Shown piece after piece: positions 1 through 8,874 of a stretch of DNA of 64,000 nt; the first letter of the stretch is position 1, and each line of letters opens with the position of its first letter. Source of the stretch: JBBROS01 sp965199595. GTDB taxonomy: Bacteria; Pseudomonadota; Alphaproteobacteria; Acetobacterales; Acetobacteraceae. Under the pieces are notes generated by a model that saw only the letters and a list, made by a program, of their open reading frames with translations, made no database searches and was not told the DNA's origin. The DNA is taken from positions 2,046,001 to 2,110,000 of the forward strand of contig OZ241182.1 in the NCBI GenBank assembly GCA_965199595.1. Direction: 5' to 3'. The translations under genes were made by a program, and so were the position numbers.

Positions 1-108
1 CCCGCCCCGGCCTTGAAGGTGGTGCCGGCTTCTGAGCCGCAGATGGAAGGCCAAGCCTGGGGCCAGGCCTGCTCGATCGACGACCCGACCTGCGAAGCCT
101 GCCAGTAA
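1..108 (+). CDS. nrdA: Ribonucleoside-diphosphate reductase alpha subunit, C-terminal fragment
   Basis: Only the last 35 codons are in the window, read in frame from base 1 to the TAA at 106-108. The tail ends in Cys-Ser-Ile-Asp-Asp-Pro-Thr-Cys-Glu-Ala-Cys-Gln. Class I reductase large subunits end in such a Cys-rich tail, whose cysteine pair re-reduces the active site through thioredoxin or glutaredoxin. The beta subunit starts 28 bases downstream on the same strand, which supports the call. The catalytic domain lies outside the window, so the identification rests on the tail and this neighbour. Confidence 0.8.
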   Translation, partial: PAPALKVVPASEPQMEGQAWGQACSIDDPTCEACQ

Positions 109-136
109 TCGACCAGACAGAGAGTTGGAGAACACC

Positions 137-1237
137 ATGACGATGCTCGACTGGTCCGATAGCGAGACCGACACCACCGTGACGACCTCTTTCGAGGGTA
201 CCGCCCCCGTCAGCACCGCTGGCCGGGTCTCGGTGGACGAGAAGGCGATGATCAACTGCCGGGCCGACGTGAACCAGCTGCTGCCGCTGAAGTATCGCTG
301 GGCGTGGGACAAGTACCTCGCCGCCTGCAACAACCACTGGATGCCGACCGAGGTCTCGATGCAGGCCGACATCGCGTTGTGGAAGTCGCGCGACGGGCTG
401 ACGGAGGATGAGCGCCGGGCCATCAAGCGCAACCTGGGGTTCTTCGCGGCCTCCGAGAGCCTGGTCGCCAACAACATCGTGCTGGCGATCTACCGGCACC
501 TGACCAACCCCGAATGCCGCCAGTACCTGCTGCGTCAGGCCTTCGAGGAGGCGGTGCACACGCACACCTTCCAGTACATCGTGGAGAGCCTGGGTCTCGA
601 TGAGGGCGAGCTGTTCAACATGTATCGCGAGGTGCCGTCCATCACCGCCAAGGCCGCCTGGGCGCTGAAGTTCACCCAGACGCTGGACGACCCCACCTTC
701 CAGACCGGCACGCCCGAGGCGGACCAGGCGCTGCTGCGCGCGCTGATCGCGTTCTACGTGATCTTCGAGGGCATGTGGTTCTACACCGGCTTCGCGCAGA
801 TCCTGTCGCTGGGCCGGCGCAACAAGATGGTGGGGATCGCCGAGCAGTACCAGTACATCCTGCGCGACGAGAGCCTGCACCTGAACTTCGGCATCGACGT
901 GATCAACTCGATCAAGGCCGAGAACCCGCAGCTGTGGACGCCCGCCTTCCAGGAGGAGGTGAGCGGCATGGTGCGCCAGGCCGCCGAGCTGGAGGCCGCC
1001 TATGGCCGCGACACCATGCCGCGCGGCTTCCTGGGGCTGAACGCGGCGCTGTGCGAGGAATACATGCACTTCATCGCCAACCGCCGATGTGCCCAGATCG
1101 GGCTGCAGCCGGTGTTCGGCGAGGCGACCAACCCGTTCCCGTGGATGTCCGAGGCCATGGACCTCAAGAAGGAGAAGAACTTCTTCGAGAGCCGGGTGAT
1201 CGAATACCAGAACGGCGGCGCTCTCACCTGGGAGTAG
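137..1237 (+). CDS. nrdB: Class Ic-type ribonucleoside-diphosphate reductase beta subunit
   Basis: This 366-residue protein is the metal-cofactor subunit of class I ribonucleotide reductase, which makes dNTPs with NrdA. The ferritin-like metal ligands are visible as Glu107, Glu138, His141, Glu211, Glu245 and His248 (motifs EEAVHTHTF and RDESLHLNFG). The residue that holds the radical tyrosine in E. coli R2 (Tyr122) is Phe145 here. The first carboxylate ligand is Glu rather than Asp. Both features, and the whole sequence pattern including the tail NFFESRVIEYQ, resemble the Chlamydia-type R2c protein, which uses a Mn/Fe cofactor instead of a tyrosyl radical. ATG 137 is preferred over TTG 125 because GGAG at 127-130 sits 6 bases before it. 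It follows nrdA directly and is followed by a terminator hairpin. Confidence 0.96.
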   Translation: MTMLDWSDSETDTTVTTSFEGTAPVSTAGRVSVDEKAMINCRADVNQLLPLKYRWAWDKYLAACNNHWMPTEVSMQADIALWKSRDGLTEDERRAIKRNLGFFAASESLVANNIVLAIYRHLTNPECRQYLLRQAFEEAVHTHTFQYIVESLGLDEGELFNMYREVPSITAKAAWALKFTQTLDDPTFQTGTPEADQALLRALIAFYVIFEGMWFYTGFAQILSLGRRNKMVGIAEQYQYILRDESLHLNFGIDVINSIKAENPQLWTPAFQEEVSGMVRQAAELEAAYGRDTMPRGFLGLNAALCEEYMHFIANRRCAQIGLQPVFGEATNPFPWMSEAMDLKKEKNFFESRVIEYQNGGALTWE

Positions 1238-1243
1238 CGGCCT

Positions 1244-1271
1244 GGCCCGGCATGGAACGTCGTGCCGGGCC
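1244..1271 (+). terminator. Terminator hairpin after nrdB
   Basis: A perfect 9-bp inverted repeat (GGCCCGGCA at 1244-1252 and TGCCGGGCC at 1263-1271, 10-base loop) begins 7 bases after the nrdB stop and is followed by TTCTGT. The T-run is short, as is common in GC-rich genomes, so this is a probable intrinsic terminator of the nrdAB unit. Confidence 0.65.
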
Positions 1272-1276
1272 TTCTG

Positions 1277-1560
1277 TCATGCAGCCAGGAACGCTGCGGC
1301 GGTGCGCAGGCTGAGCGCCATGATGGTAAGTGCGGGATTGGCGGGCATGGCGCTCGGGAACACCAAATTATCGCAGATGAACAGGCGTGCTCCCAGCCCC
1401 GACCTGGTCCGTCCAGTCCTCCCGGCTGCCATGCTGCAGCCAGGCCACCCCTGCGGCGCGGCTGGCACGCAGCACGCCGGTCACCACCATCTCGTTCACG
1501 GCGGGATCGAGCGGGGCGCCGATGTTGCCGTCGGTATAGACCTGCGCCTGCTGGTTGCAC
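1277..1560 (-). pseudogene. Decayed oxidoreductase C-terminus (GMC-like remnant)
   Basis: The last 60 or so codons read ICDNLVFPSAMPANPALT, then IMALSLRTAAAFLAA and a TGA at 1277-1279. This resembles the C-terminal FAD-binding segment of GMC-type oxidoreductases (a 'V(F/Y)P....NP.LTI.AL..R.A' pattern). Upstream, a second reading frame on the same strand carries VYTDGNIGAPLDPAVNEMVV and continues toward the conserved end, with a frame change near 1405. There is no start codon, flavin-binding N-terminus or substrate domain. It is therefore a 3' remnant with at least one frameshift, joined directly to the broken antiporter gene upstream. The family assignment is moderate; its non-functional state is clear. 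Confidence 0.6.
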
Positions 1561-1619
1561 TCGGCTGGACTGAGTAGCCTGGCCGGTCCGCGGCATCGCC
1601 GAACCCGGGAAGGGGCGGC

Positions 1620-2575
1620 GGCGAAGCGCACCGCGCCGGCCGCGTTCAGCCCGGCGATACGGCCCAGCGCAGCAGCCACCACCAGGTTCACCGCCGTCAT
1701 GCCGGCGACCCCCAGCAGAATGGTGCGCGGCTCCGTCAGCCCCGGCCCCAGCTGCGCCTCCATGCCGACCGACATGAAGAAGAGGCCGAGCAGCAGGCCC
1801 TCGAACGGCTCGATATCCGCCTGCAGCTCGTGCCGGTATTCGGAGCCGGAGAGCAGCACCCCGGCGAGGAACGCGCCCAGCGACATGGACAGGCCAGCCT
1901 GGTCCGCCACGAAGGCGGTGATGACCACGATCAGCAGGGCGGTGCCGGTGAACACCTCCGGCATGCGGGCGCCGCCGATGGCGCGGAACACCACCGGCAC
2001 CAGGAAACGGCCGGCGAGCAGGATGCCGCCTACCGCTCCCACCGCCTGCAGCACCGCGCGCCACGGCACCGCATGCGAACCCGCCACCGCACCAGGGCCA
2101 CCAGCGGGATGAAGGCGAGGTCCTGGAACAGCAGCACGGCGAAGGCGTGGCGCCCGGCCGGGCTGGCCAGCAGCTTCCGATCCGCCAGCATGGGCAACAC
2201 GATGGCGGTGGAGGAGAGGGCGAGACCCAGGCCGATGACGACAGCGCCGGGCCAGGCGAGGCCGACCAGATGCACGGCCAGCGCGATGCCCGCGGCGCTG
2301 ACCACCACCTGCGCCGCACCCAGGCCGAACACCGTGCGCCGCATCACCCACAGCCGCTCCGGCCGCACCTCCAGCCCGATCAGGAACAGCAGCATGACCA
2401 CGCCGAGTTCCGAGACCTGGGCGATCTGCCCGACATCGGTGACCAGGCGCAGCCCCAATGGCCCGATGACGGCCCCGGCCACCAGGTAGCCCAGCACGCT
2501 GCCGAAGCCGAGGCGGCGGGAGATCGGCACCGCGATCACGCTGGCGAGCAACAGGGCGACGAGCGTGGTGATCAT
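1620..2575 (-). pseudogene. Broken KefB/CPA2-type cation:proton antiporter
   Basis: From ATG at 2575 the sequence encodes the first membrane helices of a monovalent cation:proton antiporter-2 protein (SRRLGFGSVLGYLVAGAVIG, then LGVVMLLFLIGLEVRPERLW and LLFQDLAFIPLVALV). Near 2090 the frame shifts by one base. The following transmembrane part (GRFLVPVVFRAIGG, LSMSLGAFLAGVLLSGSEYR) continues in another frame. Similarity then stops near 1620, where the sequence runs into the oxidoreductase remnant. The family's usual C-terminal helices and RCK/TrkA-N domain are missing. A one-base sequencing error could explain the frameshift but not the truncation. Confidence 0.8.
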
Positions 2576-2666
2576 GCGGTAGCGTCGCGGCCGGGTCACC
2601 GGAGCGCAAGGGCCGTCTGTGCAGCCACGGCTTTTCACGCTGCGCCGCCATCGCCTATACAACGGT

Positions 2667-4502
2667 GTGGCGCACGAACCCCAAAGCCTGCTCGACATCT
2701 CCGGCCTCACGGTCCAGTTCCCGGGCGATCGCGGGCCGTTCACGGCCGTCAGCGGCCTGGACCTGAGCATCGTGGAGGGGGAGACCCTGGCCGTGGTGGG
2801 CGAGTCCGGGTCCGGCAAGTCGGTCACCGCGCTCGCGATCACCCGGCTGCTCGACTATTCCGGCGGGCGGATCACCGCGGGGTGCATCGGGTTCCGCGAC
2901 CGCGCCGGGCAGCTGCGGGACCTGGTGCAGGAAACCCCGGCCGCCATGCGCCGCCTGCGCGGGCCCGAGATCGCCATGGTGTTCCAGGAGCCGATGACCT
3001 CGCTGAACCCGGTGCTGCGCATCGGCGAGCAGATCGCGGAGGCGGTGCAGCAGCACCAGGGCCTCGGCCGCGGCGCCGCCATGGCGGAGGCGCAGCGGCT
3101 GCTGGACCGGGTGCGCATCGCCGAGTCCGCGCGGCAGCTGACGCGCTACCCGTTCCAGCTCTCGGGCGGGATGCGGCAGCGGGTGATGATCGCGATGGCG
3201 CTGTCCTGCCGCCCGCGCCTGCTGATCGCCGATGAGCCGACCACGGCGCTGGACGTGACGGTGCAGGCGCAGGTGCTGCGGCTGATGCGCAGCCTGCAAG
3301 CCGAGATGGGCATGGCACTGCTGTTCATCACCCACGACATGGGCGTGGTGGCGGAGATCGCCGACCGCGTGGTGGTGATGCGGCGCGGCGAGGTGGTGGA
3401 GGCCGGTGCCGTCACCGACATTTTCGAAAACCCGCAGCAGCCTTACACGCGGACCCTGCTGGCCGCCGTGCCGGTGCTCGGCGCGCTTTCGGGCCAGGAC
3501 CTGCCATCGCCGTTCCCGGCCGCACCCGGCGACGGGCTGGTCACGCAGGACACGGTGCAGCACGCCGCCGCCCCGGTGTTGAGCGTGAAGGACATGGTCA
3601 CCCGGTTCGACGTGCGGCGCGGCGCGCTGGGCCGGCTGGCGGGGCGCATCCATGCCGTGGAGCATGTGAGCCTCGAGATCCAGCCTGGCGAGACGCTGGG
3701 GCTGGTGGGCGAATCCGGCTGCGGCAAGTCCTCCATGGGCCGCAGCATCATCCGGCTGGAACAGCCGCAGGAAGGTCAGATCCGCTTCGACGGCGCGGAC
3801 GTGACCCGGCTCGACGGCCGCAACGAGCCGGCGCTTCGCCGCGGCGTGCAGTATATCTTCCAGGACCCCTTCGCCTCGCTGGACCCGCGGCTCACGGTCG
3901 GCTTCTCCATCGCCGAGCCGATCCGCACCCACGCGCTGATGGCCGGTCGGGCGGTGGAGGCGCGGGTGGCGGAGCTGCTGACGCAGGTGGGTCTGCCGCC
4001 AAGCCATATCAGCCGGTACCCGCATGAATTGTCGGGCGGGCAGCGGCAGCGCGTGTGCATCGCCCGCGCGCTGGCCAGCGAGCCGCGGCTGATCATCGCG
4101 GACGAGGCGGTGGCGGCGCTGGACGTGTCGATCCGGGCGCAGGTGGTGAACCTGCTGATGGAGCTGCAGCGCAGCCGGGGCCTGGCCTATCTGTTCATCA
4201 GCCACGACATGGCGGTGGTGGAGCGCGTGGCGCACCGGGTGGCGGTCATGTATCTGGGACAGATCGTGGAGATCGGGCCGCGCCGGGCCGTAATGTCGGA
4301 CCCGCAGCACGCCTACACCCGCCGCCTGCTGGCCGCCGTGCCGGTGCCGGACCCGCGGCGGCGGCTGGACGAGACCAGGCTGGACGACAGCGAGATCCCG
4401 TCCGCCCTGCGCCGCCCGGACCAACCCCCAACCGTGGCGCCGCTGGTTCAGGTCGGGCCGCGGCATTTCGTCGCCCGCCACAGCGTGGGCGGAATCTACT
4501 AG
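2667..4502 (+). CDS. Dual-domain peptide/glutathione ABC importer ATPase (GsiA/DppDF-like)
   Basis: This protein of about 611 residues contains two complete ABC ATPase domains and powers the importer encoded by the next three genes. Domain 1 has Walker A GESGSGKS (about 45-52), signature LSGGMRQR (about 164) and Walker B LLIADEPTTALD. Domain 2 has GESGCGKS (about 347), LSGGQRQR (about 454) and LIIADEAVAALD. Each domain is followed by the oligopeptide-transporter tail that contains HAYTRRLLAAVP or a close variant. GTG 2667 is taken as the start because family similarity begins a few residues later; ATG 2619 in the same frame would add 16 unlikely residues. The fused layout and the neighbouring isoaspartyl peptidase match the E. 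coli gsi system. The real substrate could be any short or modified peptide. Confidence 0.93.
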   Translation: MAHEPQSLLDISGLTVQFPGDRGPFTAVSGLDLSIVEGETLAVVGESGSGKSVTALAITRLLDYSGGRITAGCIGFRDRAGQLRDLVQETPAAMRRLRGPEIAMVFQEPMTSLNPVLRIGEQIAEAVQQHQGLGRGAAMAEAQRLLDRVRIAESARQLTRYPFQLSGGMRQRVMIAMALSCRPRLLIADEPTTALDVTVQAQVLRLMRSLQAEMGMALLFITHDMGVVAEIADRVVVMRRGEVVEAGAVTDIFENPQQPYTRTLLAAVPVLGALSGQDLPSPFPAAPGDGLVTQDTVQHAAAPVLSVKDMVTRFDVRRGALGRLAGRIHAVEHVSLEIQPGETLGLVGESGCGKSSMGRSIIRLEQPQEGQIRFDGADVTRLDGRNEPALRRGVQYIFQDPFASLDPRLTVGFSIAEPIRTHALMAGRAVEARVAELLTQVGLPPSHISRYPHELSGGQRQRVCIARALASEPRLIIADEAVAALDVSIRAQVVNLLMELQRSRGLAYLFISHDMAVVERVAHRVAVMYLGQIVEIGPRRAVMSDPQHAYTRRLLAAVPVPDPRRRLDETRLDDSEIPSALRRPDQPPTVAPLVQVGPRHFVARHSVGGIY

Positions 4503-4520
4503 AAAGAAGGAGTTGCCCTG

Positions 4521-6092
4521 ATGCGTGAACCCAACCTCTCCCGCCGCTTCCTGCTTGGCACCACAGCCACCCTGGCGCTCACCGCCGCCCTGCCTGCCAT
4601 GCTGGCGCCCACCCCGGCCCAGGCCGCGAACCTCACGGACCTTACGGTCGGCGTGCCCACCAACCTCACGGGCCTCGACCCGGCGGATGTCAACGACACG
4701 CTGTCGCAATCCGCCTGCAAGCTGATGTTGCAGGGGCTGTACGGCTTCGACAAGGACATGAAGCTGGTCCCGGTGCTGGCCGAGAGCTACACCGCCAATG
4801 ACGGCGCCACCGAGTTCACCTTCAAGCTGCGCACCGGCATCGCCTTCCACGACGGCACGCCATTCAACGCCGAGGCGGTGCGCGCCAACTTCCTGCGCGT
4901 GCTGGACCCGGCCAACCACCTGAAGCGCACCAGCCTGTATTCCATGATCGACCAGGTGCTCGCCACCGATCCCACCACCGTCACCTTCAAGCTCAAGACG
5001 CCGTTCGGTGCCTTCGTGCCCACCATCGCCCACCCGGCCGGCATGCTGGTCAGCCCGGCGGCGATCCAGAAGTTCGGCAAGGAGATCACCCGCAACCCCG
5101 TCGGTACCGGCCCCTTCAAGTTCGTCAGCTGGAGTGCGGACACGCTGAAGGTCACGAAGAACGACCAGTACTGGAGGCCGGGCTGGCCCAAGCTGAACAC
5201 CGTCACCTTCCGCAGCGTGCCGGAGAACGGCGCCCGCATCGCCATGCTGCAGACCGGTGAGGCGCAGTTCATCTATCCGATGCCGCCCGAGATGATCAAA
5301 GCGGTGCAGGCCAATGCGGACATCACGCTGATCGACGCGCCCTCAATCATCGAGCGGTACGTGGCGCTGAACGTGACGAAGAAGCCGTTCGACGACCTGC
5401 GGGTGCGCCAGGCGCTGAACTACGCCGTGGACAAGGTCGCATACGGCAAGATCGTCTGGTCGGGCTATGAGGATCTGCCGGACTCGCCCATCCCGCCGAA
5501 GCTCGGCTTCTACGTGAAGCAGGGCAACTGGCCGCAGGACGTGGCGAAGGCGAAGGCGCTGCTGGCCGAAGCCGGGTATCCCAACGGCTTCGAGACCGAG
5601 GTATGGGCCAACACCACCACCATCCAGGTGCGCACCATGCAGTTCCTGCAGCAGCAGATGGCGGCCATCGGCGTGAAGCTGACGGTGACGCCGCTGGAAG
5701 CCGGGTTGCTGGACCAGAAGATCTGGTCCGTGCAGAAGCCCGAGGACAGCCAGCTGAAGATGTACACCGGCGCCTGGTCTTCCTCCACCGGCGATGCCGA
5801 CTGGGGCCTGCGTCCGCTGTTCTGGGGCCAGGGCTTCCCGCCCAAGCTCTACAATGTCGGCTACTACCACAACCCGGAGCTTGACCAGACACTGGAAGCG
5901 GCGCTGGCCACCGCGGACAGCAGCAAGCGCGCCGGGCTGTATGCCACGGCGCAGTCGCTGATCTGGAAGGATGCGCCCTGGATCTTCCTGGGCGTGGACC
6001 ACATCCTGGCGGCACACTCCAAGAAGCTCTCGGGCGTGTATCAGATCCCGGATGGCGGCCTGCTGATCGACGAAGGCTCGTTCACGGCCTGA
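4521..6092 (+). CDS. Periplasmic peptide/glutathione-type substrate-binding protein (SBP_bac_5)
   Basis: This 523-residue extracytoplasmic binding protein delivers substrate to the permeases downstream. The N-terminus carries a twin-arginine motif (SRRFLL, Arg8-Arg9), a hydrophobic stretch and a likely AQA cleavage site near residue 35, so export by Tat is probable. The family pattern of DppA/GsiB proteins is present: early LVPVLAESYTANDGATEFTF, a HDGTPFNAEAVRANF segment, and RVRQALNYAVDK in the second lobe. AAGGAG lies 9 bases before ATG 4521. It follows the ATPase by 18 bases and precedes the first permease by 3. The family binds dipeptides, oligopeptides, glutathione or nickel; the sequence does not separate these. 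Confidence 0.93.
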   Translation: MREPNLSRRFLLGTTATLALTAALPAMLAPTPAQAANLTDLTVGVPTNLTGLDPADVNDTLSQSACKLMLQGLYGFDKDMKLVPVLAESYTANDGATEFTFKLRTGIAFHDGTPFNAEAVRANFLRVLDPANHLKRTSLYSMIDQVLATDPTTVTFKLKTPFGAFVPTIAHPAGMLVSPAAIQKFGKEITRNPVGTGPFKFVSWSADTLKVTKNDQYWRPGWPKLNTVTFRSVPENGARIAMLQTGEAQFIYPMPPEMIKAVQANADITLIDAPSIIERYVALNVTKKPFDDLRVRQALNYAVDKVAYGKIVWSGYEDLPDSPIPPKLGFYVKQGNWPQDVAKAKALLAEAGYPNGFETEVWANTTTIQVRTMQFLQQQMAAIGVKLTVTPLEAGLLDQKIWSVQKPEDSQLKMYTGAWSSSTGDADWGLRPLFWGQGFPPKLYNVGYYHNPELDQTLEAALATADSSKRAGLYATAQSLIWKDAPWIFLGVDHILAAHSKKLSGVYQIPDGGLLIDEGSFTA

Positions 6093-6095
6093 TCC

Positions 6096-7016
6096 ATGTT
6101 CGGCTACTTCCTGCGCCGGTTGGCCGGCACCGTCCCTGTCCTGGTGGCGGTGTCGATCTTCGTCTTCGGCTTCGTGCACCTGCTGCCCGGCGACCCGGCG
6201 CGGCTCGTGGCAGGCGCCGATGCCTCGATGCAGGATGTGGAGAGCGTGCGGCAGTCACTCGGGCTCGACCAGCCCCTGTGGCGCCAGTACGTGCGCTATG
6301 TCGATCAGATGGTGCATGGCGAACTCGGCCGTTCCAGCCGCACCAAGCAGACGGTCGCGACCGAGATCGGCGACCGCTTCATGCCGACGCTGTGGCTCAC
6401 AATCGTCGCCATGGCGTGGTCGACGGTGGTAGGCGCGGCGATCGGCGTCATGTCCGGCGTGCGGCGCGGCAGGTGGGTGGACCAGGCGGGGATGGTGCTG
6501 GCGGTGTCCGGCATCTCCTTCCCGGCCTTCTGGCTGGGGCTGCTGCTGATCGACGTGTTCGCGGTACGGCTGCGTCTGCTGCCCAGCGGCGGCTACGGCA
6601 CCTGGCAGCATTTCGTGCTGCCGGCCTTCACGCTGGGCCTGGGCGTCGCTGCGGTGCTGGCGCGCTTCACCCGCTCCGCCTTCGTGGAGGTGGCGTCCGA
6701 GGACTACGTGCGGACGGCGCGGGCCAAGGGGTTGCCGGAGCGCCGGGTCATCGGCACGCATACGCTGCGGAATGCGCTGATCCCGGTGATCACCATGACC
6801 GGGCTGCAGTTCGGCTTCCTGCTGGGCGGCGCCGTGGTGGTCGAGACCGTGTTCTCCTGGCCCGGTCTGGGCCGGCTGCTGGTGGATAGCGTCTCCTATC
6901 GCGACTATCCGGTGATCCAGGCCGAGATCATGCTGTTCTCGCTGGAGTTCATCCTGATCAACCTGGCTGTCGACCTGCTGTATGCCGCGGTGAACCCGGA
7001 GATCCGGCTGCAATGA
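6096..7016 (+). CDS. ABC importer permease (DppB/GsiC-like)
   Basis: This 306-residue inner-membrane permease has the typical N-terminal LRRLAGTVPVLVAVSIFVF, an anchor helix opening DppB/GsiC proteins, and a cytoplasmic EAA loop (DYVRTARAKGLPERRVIGTH) that docks on the ATPase. About six transmembrane segments are visible. It starts 3 bases after the binding-protein stop and overlaps the next permease by 4 bases (ATGA), so the two permease chains are translationally coupled and probably form a heterodimer. Confidence 0.94.
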   Translation: MFGYFLRRLAGTVPVLVAVSIFVFGFVHLLPGDPARLVAGADASMQDVESVRQSLGLDQPLWRQYVRYVDQMVHGELGRSSRTKQTVATEIGDRFMPTLWLTIVAMAWSTVVGAAIGVMSGVRRGRWVDQAGMVLAVSGISFPAFWLGLLLIDVFAVRLRLLPSGGYGTWQHFVLPAFTLGLGVAAVLARFTRSAFVEVASEDYVRTARAKGLPERRVIGTHTLRNALIPVITMTGLQFGFLLGGAVVVETVFSWPGLGRLLVDSVSYRDYPVIQAEIMLFSLEFILINLAVDLLYAAVNPEIRLQ

Positions 7017-7894
7017 GCCCCGCTGCAATGACTGACGTGACAATCCCGCAACGCATCGATTCTCCGCTGGCGGAGTTCTGGCGCCGGTTCCGCCGCAAGC
7101 GGCTGGCGCTGTTCGCCGGGCTGGTGATCGTCCTGATCGTGCTCGCCGCACTCTGCGCGCCCTTCGTCGCCCCGTATGACCCGGCGGCGCCCGACTACGA
7201 CAACGTCCTCACCGGCCCCTCCGCCGCACATTGGTTCGGCACGGATTCCTACGGGCGCGACCTGCTCAGCCGCATCATCTGGGGCGCGCAGATCTCGCTT
7301 TCGGTGGGGTTCATCTCCGTGGTGGTGGGCGGCGTGGCCGGCGTGACGCTTGGCCTGGTCAGCGGCTTCTTCGGCGGCTGGGTGGACAGCGCGATCATGC
7401 GGCTGTGCGACGTGCTGCTGGCCTTCCCGGGGCTGGTGCTGGCGATCGGCGTGGTGGCGGTGCTGGGGCCGGGGGTGTCGAACGTCATCTGGGCGACGGC
7501 GGTGTTCAGCGTGCCGGTGTTCGCGCGCCTGGTGCGCGGTGACACGCTGGCGCTGAAGCGCAGCGTCTATGTGCAGGCGGCGCGTTCCATCGGCGTGTCG
7601 CGGTTCCGGCAGATGTTCACGCATATCCTGCCGGGCACGCTGCCCGGGGTGATCGTCAACGTTTCGCTGCGGCTGGGCAACAACATCCTGGTGGCGGCCA
7701 GCCTGTCGTTCCTGGGCCTGGGCGCACAGCCGCCCAGCCCGGAATGGGGCGCCATGCTGGCGGATGGCCGAAGTTACCTTGGCGTTGCGGATCAGTTGAC
7801 GCTGTTCCCCGGGCTGGCGATCTTCGTGGTCGTGCTGGCCTTCAACATCCTGGGCGACGGTCTGCGCGACGCCCTCAACCAGAAGCTGCGATGA
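7013..7894 (+). CDS. ABC importer permease (DppC/GsiD-like)
   Basis: This 293-residue inner-membrane protein is the second permease of the gsi-like operon. After a short cytoplasmic N-terminus comes the first helix (LALFAGLVIVLIVLAALCAP). Then come the DppC-type periplasmic segment ending in HWFGTDSYGRDLLSRIIWG, further helices, and the EAA loop YVQAARSIGVSRFRQMFTHI. It overlaps GsiC-like gene by 4 bases and the peptidase gene by 4 bases (ATGATGA), consistent with one polycistronic message. Confidence 0.94.
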   Translation: MSPAAMTDVTIPQRIDSPLAEFWRRFRRKRLALFAGLVIVLIVLAALCAPFVAPYDPAAPDYDNVLTGPSAAHWFGTDSYGRDLLSRIIWGAQISLSVGFISVVVGGVAGVTLGLVSGFFGGWVDSAIMRLCDVLLAFPGLVLAIGVVAVLGPGVSNVIWATAVFSVPVFARLVRGDTLALKRSVYVQAARSIGVSRFRQMFTHILPGTLPGVIVNVSLRLGNNILVAASLSFLGLGAQPPSPEWGAMLADGRSYLGVADQLTLFPGLAIFVVVLAFNILGDGLRDALNQKLR

Positions 7895-8832
7895 TGAACT
7901 TCTCCCTCGCGATCCACGGCGGCGCCGGCACCATCCCGCGCGACATGATGACGCCGGAGGCGGAGGCGCTGCACCACGCCGGGCTGCGCACCGCGCTGCT
8001 GGCCGGCCACGCCGAGTTGGCGGCGGGCGGCCCGGCGGTCGATGCGGTGACGCGGGCGGTCATGGCGCTGGAGGATGACGCGCAGTTCAACGCCGGGCAC
8101 GGCGCGGTGTTCACCTCGGACGGGATGATGGAGATGGACGCGGCGATCATGGACGGGCGCGACCGGGCCGCCGGCGCCGTCAGCGGCATCATGGGGCCGC
8201 GCAACCCGATCCTTGCGGCCCGCGCCGTGATGGAGCACTCGGATGCGGTGCTGCTGGGCGGGGCCGGGGCGATGGCGTTCTGCCGCGCGCAGGGCCTGGT
8301 GTTCGAGGACGCCGCCTATTTCCACACCGAGCGCCGGTTCAATGCATTGCAGACCGAACTGGCCCGGCGGCGGGCCCGGGCCCCCGATCACCGCAGCGAT
8401 GCGGACCGGCATGGCACGGTGGGCGCCGTCGCCCGGGACGCCGCGGGCAACCTGGCGGCAGCGACATCGACCGGCGGGATGACGGGCAAGCGGCCGGGCC
8501 GCATCGGCGATGCTCCGGTGTTCGGCGCCGGCACCTGGGCGGAGAACGGCGCCTGCGCCATCTCCGCCACGGGACACGGCGAGTTCTTCATCCGCTATGG
8601 GGTGGCGCACGAGATCGCGGCAAGGATGCGGTTGGCAGGGCAGAGCCTGGACGAAGCAGCGGCAGCGGTGGTGGCGGAGCTGCACGCCGTGGGCGGTGGA
8701 GGCGGGCTGATCGCGGTAGATGCTGCGGGCCGGGTTGCGCTGCCGTTCAACTCGCAGGGGATGTATCGCGGGATGATCGGCGCGGATGGCGTGGCGCATA
8801 CCGGGATCTATGCCGGCGCACTCACCGCCTGA
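7891..8832 (+). CDS. iaaA: Isoaspartyl peptidase / type III L-asparaginase (Ntn hydrolase)
   Basis: This 313-residue enzyme belongs to the plant-type asparaginase (Ntn-hydrolase) family, which hydrolyses beta-aspartyl dipeptides and L-asparagine. Members are made as precursors that cleave themselves before the catalytic threonine; here that is Thr176 in the motif HGTVGAV. The glycine-rich opening AIHGGAGT and the TSTGGMTGKRPGRIGD segment that forms the active site are both present. ATG 7891 overlaps the permease stop. In E. coli iaaA sits next to gsiABCD, but upstream of it; here it closes the operon. It probably cleaves imported isoaspartyl or related peptides in the cytoplasm. Confidence 0.95.
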   Translation: MMNFSLAIHGGAGTIPRDMMTPEAEALHHAGLRTALLAGHAELAAGGPAVDAVTRAVMALEDDAQFNAGHGAVFTSDGMMEMDAAIMDGRDRAAGAVSGIMGPRNPILAARAVMEHSDAVLLGGAGAMAFCRAQGLVFEDAAYFHTERRFNALQTELARRRARAPDHRSDADRHGTVGAVARDAAGNLAAATSTGGMTGKRPGRIGDAPVFGAGTWAENGACAISATGHGEFFIRYGVAHEIAARMRLAGQSLDEAAAAVVAELHAVGGGGGLIAVDAAGRVALPFNSQGMYRGMIGADGVAHTGIYAGALTA

Positions 8833-8874
8833 ACCGGAGGGCGGCCGGGCGCCTGCACCCAGCCGCCCGACAGG

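Noticed and set aside
2655..5033. Long antisense open frame of about 790 codons opposite the gsiA-like gene
   Set aside because: It is rich in His, Arg and Gly without any domain and mirrors a clear ABC ATPase and binding protein; high GC content removes stop codons on the antisense strand.
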